Shown: piece by piece, positions 7,243 through 15,000 of the stretch
Numbering within the stretch: position 1 is the first letter of the stretch
Layout of the letters: the number at the start of each line of letters is the position of its first letter
Source: Acropora yongei
Taxonomy: Eukaryota > Cnidaria > Anthozoa > Scleractinia > Acroporidae
NCBI GenBank assembly: GCA_014634225.1
Contig: BLFN01000671.1
Span: 1,466,721 to 1,481,720, forward strand
Direction: 5' to 3'
DNA length: 15,000 nt
The notes under the pieces: model-generated
What the model was told of the DNA's origin: nothing
The model's database searches: none
What the model saw: only the letters and a program-made list of their open reading frames with translations
Program-made: the position numbers and the translations under genes

Positions 7243-8662
7243 TTGACAGTTGTTGGCACCTTCTCAGAATCCATTCCTAGAAGAGCTACTAGGCTTTTAA
7301 CACTGATATCCGCCGACAGCGTTGGTTTTGTAATTTGCTTGTATTAGACCCTCTCTTAGGAGTGCCCTTTCGGACAGTTTTTCCTTTCTTCTGACGAAGC
7401 CTAATCCATTCCAGTTGAGATTTCCAGGACTAAAAATTGTTTATAAATCAATCACATAAACCTCGCCATGGCATATGGATACGTTGAAATTTTCGCATTG
7501 AATAAACAAAAGATCAGTAGCTAGACAATACACGCACCGGTAAATGTTGTCAATGACGCATGGAGAAAAACGATACACGGACACGACCATGGAGTGAAAA
7601 CGATACACGGCGAATTTCGAAAACTGTCTCTGTCAAAATTTTATTAGAAAAGTGTTGTCAGAAGGGATTTCATGTGAATTTGAAGTGGGAAAAAAATTTA
7701 ACGCCTGGATTTTTTTTTAAATAAAGAAAAACCATTTTTTAAGCCTATTTTTTAACCACCCATGTTGCCATAGCAACAACACAAAAGGTTGTTTCGCCTG
7801 CAATTGGCTGGGGAATAAATACCATCCTATTATTTGTTTGTATTTCTCTATGTTAGCTTATACAAATGGGCATTTATAGGGCCAGGAAACATTCCCAGTG
7901 AAGCAAAGCAGTCGTTATAAAGGCCTTCACGTGCGCAAACGCTGGACACTACACTAGGAATACAGGAAATGACATGTAGATATCAGCCCACGACCCCTGG
8001 GCTGGCGCTCTTCACTATTTTTGTTGGTTGCCTCTGTTATTTAACGTTACATCACAAATAAAAGATGCATGTTTCATGAATAAAGTTGCGAGTCAAACAA
8101 GTGCAAGAGCCATAATACTCTTGACAACTCTGGGACTCAAATACAGAAGTCTCCAGCCGGTTTTTATGTTTGGTTTTTACAGACTCAATTAATATAACGT
8201 TGCATATGTTTACTCCCCTAAACCTACCACTAAGGAAACATCTGAAAGAAATTATTGATAATAAGAGTCACCTTGGGTAAGACTGAATAAAGGCAGATCT
8301 CAAAAAACCAAGTATAGGAGGAGCGGTCCTACAATACGTCCTCACAAAGTTCCAATTTGAACGACGAGTATAGTTAGGTGAAGCTTGTATCTGACTTTAT
8401 GCTATCCAAAATTTTACGACTGCAATGACGATTGCCTGAAGATTCCTTTCAGAAATAAGTTACATTTTTTAACAATATGACTTGATATTGCCTTCTGCAG
8501 TTGTTCATCTTGCTTTTTTTACAATTCAACATGCTAACACTTTCAAGCAAGCATTCGGTTAAGAGCACTAAATCGACAACCCTTTAAAGAACTGATAGTT
8601 CCCAGAATTGCCGTAGCAAATATATTATTTGTTTTTGTGCACTCATTCGGGCACGCGGAGTT
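7243..8662. other. Gene-free stretch between the small gene and the Mab-21 gene
   Basis: I see no coding region on either strand. Between 7560 and 7615 the phrase ACGATACACGG occurs twice, about 35 bases apart. Poly-T/poly-A tracts lie around 7690-7755, and the X-box palindrome is annotated separately. The right end must hold the 3' untranslated region of the Mab-21 gene; no AATAAA was found close downstream of its stop on the minus strand. Confidence 0.4.
7764..7777. promoter_or_regulatory. Perfect RFX X-box palindrome GTTGCCATAGCAAC
   Basis: The string matches the RFX-family consensus GTNRCC(N0-3)RGYAAC on both half-sites with a two-base spacer. RFX factors drive ciliary genes in animals, and INTU is a ciliary gene, but this site is about 6.6 kb downstream of the INTU start and 3 kb beyond the Mab-21 gene's promoter. 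It could lie in a dispersed repeat or be an enhancer. Function is not shown by the sequence. Confidence 0.35.
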
Positions 8663-10807
8663 TTACCTTGCATGTTCACGGATAGCCATGTTCTGAAGAT
8701 ATCTTCCAAAAGGTTCAAACAAAGGTTTCATTATTCTCAAGTTTTTTTGATAGAGCTTGTTGAGATCTAACTCCTTGAGTTTTCTGCGTGCTGAGGCAAC
8801 GTGTTCGGCGGCCCTTCCCAATGCCAGGTAGCACTGCCATAGCACGTACCAACGAACGACGATCTCTGGACAATAATACGCATTTCCTTCGAAACTGAAG
8901 GCTCTGATGTGTTGATCGACACAATCCCTTTCTAAAGCAGAAAACACTGGAAAACTCCCCGTAATTTCGTCGCTTTCCTCTGGGAAAGAAGTATTTTCCA
9001 ACATCTTTGCTGCAGCTTCAAAGTTTCCGTCCAAGTAATATTCAAGAGCCACAACAACACTACCCTGGACGTCGCTTTGACAAGAAAGGTCGCGCTGTAA
9101 TTGGACTAGTTCTTTCACATGAAATGTACGCCACTCAGAGTTGGAGGCAACCTGCTGGAGATAGGCTTTTAAGCACCTCAAGTTTGCAAAGCGGACGCTG
9201 TTGGCAATTAACTTCTCCTCTGTTGATTGTGTCCCGTGTGTTGAATCTTGAAGAAATGTTCTGACAGCTTTGAGAACAAATTCTTTACGATCATGGTACT
9301 GCTCAGACGCATGCCAGACGACAGCTAATTCTCTGTACACCTTCAAACAGTAATAAATCCGAAAATTTCTCTCACAAAGCAGTTTCAAGTCAGATACGGC
9401 CTTTGAGCACTTGTTCAAAAAGTCCATTAGAATTTGCTCGTCAGATATTTTGTAAAACACCGATGTGGTATTGAAGGCCATCCAATTGGTTTGAGAATAG
9501 CCATTCAGATACCACCAAATACCCTCGTCTAACCAGAGATAAGTGTACAACTCTTTACGAATAGCTAAACATATTCTTGATCCCTTTAGTAATTTGTCCT
9601 TGGGGATTTCCCAAAACAGGTTGTTCTCTGGCATAAAATAATGCGAACAGAATCCTTCCTGACAGCAACGCTCCAGCTTTTCGAAAAACATCTTCAGGCA
9701 ATGAACAAGATGAAGGTCAATCCATTGACCAGACTCTGTCTCTTCTATAATCCAGAACATGACGTTTAAACCACAGTAGCTGGGAATTCCAAGATGACTG
9801 AGATTCGTTTTCAGCAATGTCTTAGCATATCTATAGCAAATTCTCTGAACATCGTTCCAGGAATTGATAAGGAGCAACTCAGGAATGGAAAAAGAAAGCC
9901 TCCACAAAAATTTGGTTCGCGTTGAGTTTGTCAAGGAGTCACAACCCACTTTCTTGGGCTTGGGCACAAGGTCAACCCCATAGTTTAAGATTGCCTCCAC
10001 AACGTTAGGCTTCTGACAACTGTACTTGCGTTTCCTTTTCACCCAAGCCCTAGCCTCTGCTGGCCAGGATGGGCAATGAAGGGCGAACACATTATCCAAT
10101 GGTCCAAGGTTCACGTAGTTCGGTAAAGTGGATATGTTCCAACGAATAGTTGACGCTGGTCCAGATTGGCGAAAGGTCAACCAGCCGCCGAACCGAAAAT
10201 AGTTGAAACGAGAATGAAGTTCAGTGAAGACCTCGGATGACAGGAAGTACTCATTTGACCCCTCGGGTTGGAGACTCTGCACACCAGATTCAAGCAAAAT
10301 CTTTTTTATCTCCTCAGCAGCTGGGAAGCCAAAGTTGTCGGCGCGCACGTTCAGTGCAATCTTGTGGTACAGCTGTGTAAAAACTGAATTGGAGACGTTC
10401 AGCTTGAGATACACATGACCAGGGTATTCGGAGGTTTGGATGATTAAATGAGCATTGGTAGTAGCCTTCTGTGGAGTATTAACAAGGATCGACTTGTAAA
10501 TGTACATCATGTCATTGTCAGACCCCGACATTCCAAGAGATTGAAGTCCGACCCTAAAACTACCGGTGTACTTAACTCTAACCTCTCCCATTCCATATAC
10601 ATCTCCGATTATTTTCTCCTCAAAGGCGATATAAGGGCTCAAAAAACGCTTCCTCTCTTGCCACACTGTGTCGTGCCATTTTCCGATGTTGTACAGAAAT
10701 AAAGAGAGTGGTGAAGCGGGTACGTCTTTCCCAAAAACCTGTCTGAAGAGAAAAAAAGAAACAGCGATTGTAAGAGTATAAAAGAGCCACAAACCTTTAA
10801 GTTTCAT
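8663..10807 (-). CDS. Membrane-anchored Mab-21/cGAS-like nucleotidyltransferase-fold protein, single exon
   Basis: One uninterrupted 714-codon frame runs from ATG at 10805-10807 to TAA at 8663-8665. Residues 5-22 (GLWLFYTLTIAVSFFLFR) form a hydrophobic signal anchor or transmembrane segment. The Mab-21 domain follows: helix-2 G82-S83 (TGSFRVGLQSLG), the carboxylate pair D97-x-D99 (SDNDMM), a third candidate Asp at D238 (PLDNVFALHC), and the family block CPSWPAEARAWVKRKRK (245-261). WRLSFSIPELLLINSW (302-317) then marks the C-terminal half of the domain. Members of this fold include cGAS, cGAS-like receptors, MAB21L and ITPRIP. The zinc-binding insertion of vertebrate cGAS is absent. Residues ~330-690 are helical and extend well past the ~360 residues of MAB21L. 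The intact carboxylates permit second-messenger synthesis, but ligand and product are unknown; a non-enzymatic ITPRIP-like role is the alternative. Absence of introns is common for such expanded genes. Confidence 0.9.
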   Translation of the reverse strand: MKLKGLWLFYTLTIAVSFFLFRQVFGKDVPASPLSLFLYNIGKWHDTVWQERKRFLSPYIAFEEKIIGDVYGMGEVRVKYTGSFRVGLQSLGMSGSDNDMMYIYKSILVNTPQKATTNAHLIIQTSEYPGHVYLKLNVSNSVFTQLYHKIALNVRADNFGFPAAEEIKKILLESGVQSLQPEGSNEYFLSSEVFTELHSRFNYFRFGGWLTFRQSGPASTIRWNISTLPNYVNLGPLDNVFALHCPSWPAEARAWVKRKRKYSCQKPNVVEAILNYGVDLVPKPKKVGCDSLTNSTRTKFLWRLSFSIPELLLINSWNDVQRICYRYAKTLLKTNLSHLGIPSYCGLNVMFWIIEETESGQWIDLHLVHCLKMFFEKLERCCQEGFCSHYFMPENNLFWEIPKDKLLKGSRICLAIRKELYTYLWLDEGIWWYLNGYSQTNWMAFNTTSVFYKISDEQILMDFLNKCSKAVSDLKLLCERNFRIYYCLKVYRELAVVWHASEQYHDRKEFVLKAVRTFLQDSTHGTQSTEEKLIANSVRFANLRCLKAYLQQVASNSEWRTFHVKELVQLQRDLSCQSDVQGSVVVALEYYLDGNFEAAAKMLENTSFPEESDEITGSFPVFSALERDCVDQHIRAFSFEGNAYYCPEIVVRWYVLWQCYLALGRAAEHVASARRKLKELDLNKLYQKNLRIMKPLFEPFGRYLQNMAIREHAR

Positions 10808-11367
10808 AATCTAACAACGCCTGTGGTTTTTGGGGGACAGCCAACCAAACGGCAACGGCGCTCATAACTTAACACGAGACCAGAACATTCCAACGCGCAG
10901 CTGAATGGAGACACGTCCAGAAATGCACACAAAAATCCCGGTCTCATGTGAATAGCCCCTTAAGTTGCATAGTCATAATGCTACTTAATGGACCATTTTA
11001 GTCCTAAACAAAAGGCATCATCTCGAAGCTTAGGGGAATAAACTCACACAAAGCCTTATTTATGTATGGTTTATTTTTAATTTACTTTATTCTGCATTTT
11101 CCATACTCAAGTGCAGTAGTGAGAGTTGCAAAGTTTGGCAGCGGGTCCACAACAATTTACCTGAAGGCCACGAAAACTTTGCCCTTGCGTAAAAAATACA
11201 TATAACGTTGTATGGACAAACAGTTATCAATTTATCACAGTAGATGTAAATGTCTTAGTCGTTCACAAACTAGTGATTTATAATTAATGAAAGGCAAGTT
11301 TTCAGAATTTTAAGAATTAAGAAAAAATAAGTGAGCAAACTCATACAATGAGATTGAACTAATACTC
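10808..11367. other. Upstream region of the Mab-21 gene
   Basis: This would hold the promoter and leader of the minus-strand gene. GAGACCAGAACATTCC (10873-10888) and CCGGTCTCATGTGAATAGCC (10938-10957) face each other and resemble parts of a coral repeat I only half remember. No other coding region is seen. From 11050 on the sequence is AT-rich and featureless. Confidence 0.35.
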
Positions 11368-11580
11368 GCCAGATTTGCCAACGTGGCTGGCCACGACGTA
11401 TTGAACTAATTTACATACATTTGGCGATTTGACAAGAATTTGCCAAAATAGCCAGATTCGCCAACATGGCTGGCCACCATGTATTGAACTGACTTACATA
11501 CATTTGGCAATTTGACAAACATTCGCCACAATCCGGCCATATTTGCCGAAATGGTCAACGTATTGGCGATATTTTGCAAA
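11368..11580. repeat. 83-bp tandem repeat, two full units and a partial third
   Basis: Unit 1 is 11368-11450 and unit 2 is 11451-11533. Both begin GCCAGATTYGCCAACRTGGC and include TGGCCAC, GTATTGAACT and TTACATACATTTGGC. A shortened, more diverged third part (GCCATATTTGCCGAAATGGT) follows from 11537. The units differ at roughly one base in ten, so the duplication is not very recent. No coding frame is conserved across units. Confidence 0.88.
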
Positions 11581-11880
11581 TAATTTTGTTGTTTCTATTG
11601 CGTGCAGTGACCTGTAGGCTAAAATCCATTTTCTTAAATAACCCGGACTTGTACTTCCCGAACGTATTAAGGAGAGGCAACATCATTTGAGAAAATGAGA
11701 GTAGCTGATTTTTCTAGTTCCATATTGAAATGAAATATCTATTGAATCTTAAGCTACATAACATCAGATCTCTCTGACTAGTTTCTGGCTACAAGCCGGG
11801 ATTGCTTCTACTTTCGATCCAGTTTAAAAAAGCATTTTCATCGTGTCCCCGGTCAGTTGGCCCCTGAATCTTCGATGCAG
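11581..11880. other. Non-coding stretch
   Basis: Nothing recognisable. There is no repeat beyond the tandem unit to the left and no ORF with protein-like composition. Confidence 0.35.
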
Positions 11881-11898
11881 ATGTATTAGAAAGCGCCA

Positions 11899-12090
11899 GT
11901 GGCAATTGCCTTGATTAAAGATGAAAATAAAGATAATCATACACACAAGATCCGGAAATATATCGTACAGCAAGTACCTGCACAGAGGCAAACCGACCCT
12001 CTTTCTCAGAAAATAGCAAATCTTTCTCCATTGGATCAGAAGTTGAAGCCATATGTTCTTGAAAACGAGGGTGATGTTTCTTCTTGTTGA
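11899..12090 (+). other. Doubtful 63-codon open frame, possible exon
   Basis: The frame reads IALIKDENKDNHTHKIRKYI followed by VQQVPAQRQTDPLSQKIANL and ends TGA. Its hydrophilic composition is more protein-like than the overlapping minus-strand frames, which read as Phe/Ile/Leu-rich strings. TATTAG at 11884-11889 and GCGCCAG at 11894-11900 are possible acceptors. No donor, start context or family could be identified, so this could be chance. Confidence 0.2.
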
Positions 12091-12179
12091 AAATTGAAAG
12101 AAAAATAACATGAGAATGGACTTCAACCACGACAGCATAGTGAACCGAAAGTATTTGCAACCCGGAAACCAAATGTCAG

Positions 12180-12568
12180 GGATCGCGTGACAAAATTATT
12201 TATGTCACGACAGGTTGGGTGCTGACCATCACGTCTGAGACCAGTGGAACTAACCAAGGAAAAATGGAGCGACATTTTTCATCAAAAGTCAATTTCCAAC
12301 CGGACCGAGTTGTTCTATTTACGTTTCGATCGAAATTTTGGTTACATCACAATGAAATGGGACTGGAAACGAGAATTTCTGTAAATGGAACGGCACGTCT
12401 CGGTCGGACCGAACCGAAACGGACTTTTCCATTTGACTTCAGCCCAGAAGAAAAGATTTTGGCTTACTGGAAAGCATCCGTTTGATTTCTGTCAGATGAA
12501 GATAATATCCACCGAGAAAGACCTACAGGTGGTCGGTCTGAAAACCTGGACAGAAGCAGACACCGCAG
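12180..12568. other. Probable dispersed repeat, no gene
   Basis: Strings such as AAAAATGGAGCGACATTTTT and CGGTCGGACCGAACCGAAAC (12400-12419) look like parts of a coral interspersed repeat that I recall, containing a GGAAAAATGGAGCGACATTT core. I could not delimit ends or inverted termini. The small ORFs in it overlap each other and lack support. Confidence 0.3.
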
Positions 12569-12661
12569 TGTGTGTGTGTGGGGGGGGGGGGATGAGAAAT
12601 GCGATGCTCGATTCCCAACCCCCCTTTTATAGAGAACACAAACTCTATTGACCCCCCCCCC
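12569..12661. repeat. GT and poly-G tract facing a poly-C tract
   Basis: A (GT)n run passes into about a dozen G bases (ending near 12590). After 60 bases of other sequence comes a run of about ten C bases (12651-12661). The two homopolymers could pair as a hairpin or form a G-rich structure, and they are prone to slippage and assembly error. Confidence 0.75.
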
Positions 12662-12886
12662 AATTAAAAACAATAATAGTAAGTGTCCATTAAAAAGAGG
12701 TAATGAGTATTAATGAGTATTTTTGGTTAACCAGTACCGCAGTGACTTCTGCCCTAATTAAAAACAAAATGTAAAATAATCTATCAAATGTTAAAAGGAA
12801 GTGCAAAAAAAAAAAATGTGGATTGTATTGTGTTACAAAAACCCCAGCATTTTTCCCACTTTGAAAATAAATTGCATAATAAATAG

Positions 12887-13454
12887 CTTCAAGAAATGCC
12901 AACAACACGCAGAAGGTGCGACAATTTATTTCAAATGCTTCTACTTCACAAGTAATTGAAAGCCAAAACCTGAGGTTGGAAGCTCTCCCGACGTTATCAT
13001 TGTCTCAAGTGAAGTATCTACAAATGCTCTGTGAAGATAGACAACTGTCTGATGAATCTGTGCAACTGATTAACGTAAATGATCATTCAGAACCAGACAT
13101 AGTGTTAATAAAAGTTGTTTTTGTAACATAATTTTAATAGTTGGGGTCCTTCCAGCTGTATCATCAGCTTCAACTTTTGCTGGCTATATGTTTGAATAAG
13201 CCCACCCCCCGCCCCCCCCCTCCCTTTTGGCAATGCGTGAAAAGTGGTGACCCACCCCCTGTTTGTTGCACCACCCCCACTGCACTGTTTTTTATGTAAC
13301 AAAGACATGTCTTGAAAAATCAGTGCATGTACATGGAAGTGAAGATGCGCTTCTTCTAGAAAAACAAATGGGTAAAAATGGTGAATACCCTAAAAGATGG
13401 CAAATCAGAATGGCAACTGCTCATGATTTTGGTACTTGGTCAAAACGGCCTTAA
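12887..13454 (+). CDS. Unidentified gene, terminal two exons (partial)
   Basis: The first exon is open after an in-frame TAA at 12880-12882. It reads RNANNTQKVRQFISNASTS, then VIESQNLRLEALPTLSLSQ and VKYLQMLCEDRQLSDESVQL. Candidate acceptors are AAATAG (12886) and CGCAG (12912). A good donor is AAC|GTAAAT, with exon end 13074 in phase 0, although the frame stays open to 13131. The last exon starts at 13305 after an AG at 13303-13304, also phase 0, and reads TCLEKSVHVHGSEDALLLEK, then QMGKNGEYPKRWQIRMATAH and DFGTWSKRP before TAA at 13452-13454. A poly(A) signal AATAAA follows at 13466-13471, fitting a 3' terminal exon. The composition is protein-like but I do not recognise a family. Upstream exons are not identified. 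It may be a decaying gene. Confidence 0.4.
13198..13274. repeat. C-rich low-complexity tract
   Basis: Runs of C (CCCACCCCCCGCCCCCCCCC and related) fill the putative intron between the two exons of the unidentified gene. It has no coding role but may serve as an extended pyrimidine tract. Confidence 0.8.
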
Positions 13455-13465
13455 AACAAAACCTT

Positions 13466-13471
13466 AATAAA
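13466..13471 (+). terminator. Poly(A) signal AATAAA of the unidentified gene
   Basis: The canonical hexamer lies 12 bases after the TAA stop at 13452-13454, an unusually short 3' untranslated region if used. Confidence 0.45.
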
Positions 13472-13757
13472 GTGAAAAACGGCTGCCTTTTGGCAAGAAG
13501 CATTTATGCTACATACATGTTTGTGTCATTTTCATAATTGGCTTCTCAATGTACTTGAAGTATTTTCTTTAGAAAAAAAATCGAAGGTTGTTAATTAAAT
13601 CTCTGTCTGACTGACTGGTACGTATATGAGTTAAAAGATTGCCGTATTCATTCAAACAAATGGCTGATCTAAACACTCCATCACCCCGCAGCAGAAAGTG
13701 CATTATAAAAGACTAGCCACTAAAAGTGGTTTATTCATTTCACGAAGAGGATTGTGT
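13472..13757. other. Short gene-free stretch
   Basis: No gene is supported. An 18-codon frame beginning MADLNTPSPRSRK at about 13662 has a good start context (AAATGG) but meets a stop with no convincing donor. It is noted only as a possible leader or first-exon fragment. Confidence 0.35.
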
Positions 13758-13763
13758 ATACAA

Positions 13764-14158
13764 CAGGGGCACCCAACGACAATTTTCGGAAAATGTCTGT
13801 TCGGAAGACGATTTGAGATCTAGAATTTTCGAAATTTTTGTTGTTAAATTTCGTGCTTGTCTGCATGTCCTAGGATTTTTGAACATATAAAAAATGGTAT
13901 AATTGCCCATTTTTAGATGATTTTTACCCTAAAAAAGCTCACCTAGAATTTTCGGGAGCCTTTTTCTGGCTACAATTTTCGAAGGTGATTTTTGATCCCT
14001 ATAATTTTCGGATCACTAGACTTTCAGCTAGGAAATCCGAACAGATGAAAAATTTCTAGGGGACAAAAATATGCCTATATCTACGTTTAAATACTAAAAT
14101 ACATTCAAAAATGCTATGTTGAAGGGGTTTTGAACTATATTCTCGTTGGGTGCCCCTG
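13764..14158. mobile_element. MITE copy B, 395 bp, inverted relative to copy A, 6-bp target duplication
   Basis: It starts CAGGGGCACCCAACGACAAT and ends CGTTGGGTGCCCCTG, flanked by a perfect ATACAA duplication at 13758-13763 and 14159-14164. Its sequence is the reverse complement of copy A over the full length with few differences. For example, CCTATATCTACGTTTAAATA here matches TATTTAAACGTTGATATAGG there with one change. There is no coding capacity. Two independent insertions with different six-base duplications show that the duplication length is a property of the transposase. Confidence 0.93.
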
Positions 14159-14182
14159 ATACAAGAGAATTATAATATATAG

Positions 14183-14590
14183 ATTTTAGCGAAGCCTAAA
14201 AGCGGAGCTTCCTGGTTCTTACTGCCTGTAGGGTTAGTGAAAATAAAAGGTTTCGAATTGTCTGCGATTGGATGTTTCCGGTTGCTGCTTTAAAACTCAT
14301 GCGGTTCAAGAAAATTCATTGCCTAACTAGTGAATTCCACGGTAAATTTTACGCTAAAAACTGATATCGCATGAATCACGAAGCGATGAGTACGACAACA
14401 ACAACAACAACATCGGATCGATTGTTCGAGTGAAATTTACTTTGGAATTCACCAGTTTGGCAATGAATTTTTCTTGAACCGCAGGAGTTTTAAAAGAAAA
14501 CAAGCACACCCTCAGCGAGCGAATGGAAAAGGAAAAAAGCCATTTCAGAGTCAACTGTCAATAGCCAGCGAATACGAATCACGCTAAAAT
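14183..14590. mobile_element. Fold-back/MITE-like element, ATTTTAGCG termini, TAG duplication
   Basis: Outer ends ATTTTAGCG (14183-14191) and CGCTAAAAT (14582-14590) are inverted and flanked by TAG on both sides (14180-14182 and 14591-14593). Inside, a longer inverted pair of about 65 bases joins 14289-14351 and 14430-14495: TTTAAAACTCATGCGGTTCA on the left faces TGAACCGCAGGAGTTTTAAA on the right. The loop holds an ACA microsatellite (about 14394-14411). A three-base duplication with short termini fits several DNA transposon groups, Harbinger-like among them, but the ends are too short to assign. It sits only 15 bases from the copy B duplication. Confidence 0.7.
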
Positions 14591-14593
14591 TAG

Positions 14594-15000
14594 AAGCCAT
14601 AAAAAAAATGTTGTTAGTTCAGGGTCAAAGAAGAGTTTTACTGATGTATTTTATTCCAGTTTATCTCTGAAAATGAGATCATTCACATTTTGGAGTATTT
14701 CACTGAAACACGGCAGGTTGGTTTGGAACAAGAATCGGCAAAATACGGCAATCCAAGAAAGGACGAACTTCAAACAAGATCCGTTCCAACACGTTTCCAA
14801 TAACGTTTAGGTGCTTTAAACAAACTTCTGAAAACAAAAGCTAATGAGATTTCTCCCTAATTTTACGATAACTCATTGCGATTACGTGATTATAAGATAA
14901 GGGCACTGTCACTGTCGAGGCACAACGAAAACCAGTTGGGAAACGGATTAAAAAAGCACTTGTTCGCTCGCATTTTACAGCAGTAAAAATTCGATTTTCA
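14594..15000. other. Right end of window with one weak candidate exon
   Basis: On the plus strand, TTTTATTCCAG|TTTATC at 14660 to CGGCAG|GTTGGT at 14716 encloses 57 bases open in phase 0 (FISENEIIHILEYFTETRQ). The acceptor is good and the donor passable. With no neighbours in matching phase it remains a candidate. No other gene is seen to the end. Confidence 0.25.

Noticed and set aside
11824..12138. 104-codon minus-strand ORF
   Set aside because: The composition is dominated by Phe, Leu and Ile strings typical of AT-rich antisense reading, and the overlapping plus frame looks more protein-like.
14394..14411. CRISPR-like or structured repeat
   Set aside because: It is a plain ACA trinucleotide microsatellite in the loop of the fold-back element. 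No spaced repeat array occurs anywhere in the window.

Overview
The window is animal nuclear DNA, AT-rich and full of introns and transposon debris. It most resembles a cnidarian, probably a stony coral or close anthozoan. The grounds are spliced genes with GT-AG introns, an Inturned (INTU) homologue, an intronless Mab-21/cGAS-like gene of the kind expanded in cnidarians, and several repeats whose sequence I remember from coral genomes (a tRNA-derived SINE and a repeat containing 'GCCTGGGAGTGAG'). The organism call is inference from memory; no search was run.

Layout. 1-470: a hexanucleotide microsatellite and a tRNA-derived SINE. 1090-3757 (+): the 5' half of an INTU-like planar-cell-polarity/ciliogenesis gene in four exons, with two overlapping upstream ORFs and a tandem splice acceptor at exon 2. 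3758-6100: repeat-rich DNA holding a 397-bp MITE with perfect 6-bp target duplications, which sits between two direct copies of an unidentified ~150-bp segment. 6113-7240 (+): a small unidentified spliced gene whose two middle exons lie between long inverted arrays of GAATAG-type repeats. 7243-8660: no gene seen, but it holds a perfect RFX X-box palindrome.

8663-10807 (-): a single-exon, 714-residue Mab-21 nucleotidyltransferase-like protein with an N-terminal membrane anchor and an apparently intact catalytic carboxylate triad. 10808-12880: mostly non-coding, with an 83-bp tandem repeat and one doubtful ORF. 12887-13454 (+): a short unidentified two-exon tail of a gene with a poly(A) signal. 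13764-14158: a second copy of the same MITE in opposite orientation. 14183-14590: a fold-back element with 3-bp target duplications. 14594-15000: one weak candidate exon.

The genes do not form an operon-like unit. INTU is expected to act with Fuzzy and the CPLANE complex at the base of cilia. The Mab-21 protein, if catalytic, would belong to the cGAS-like receptor side of innate sensing. INTU stops at a good splice donor with no recognisable continuation, so it is either truncated or has a very long intron 4 that contains the other genes.
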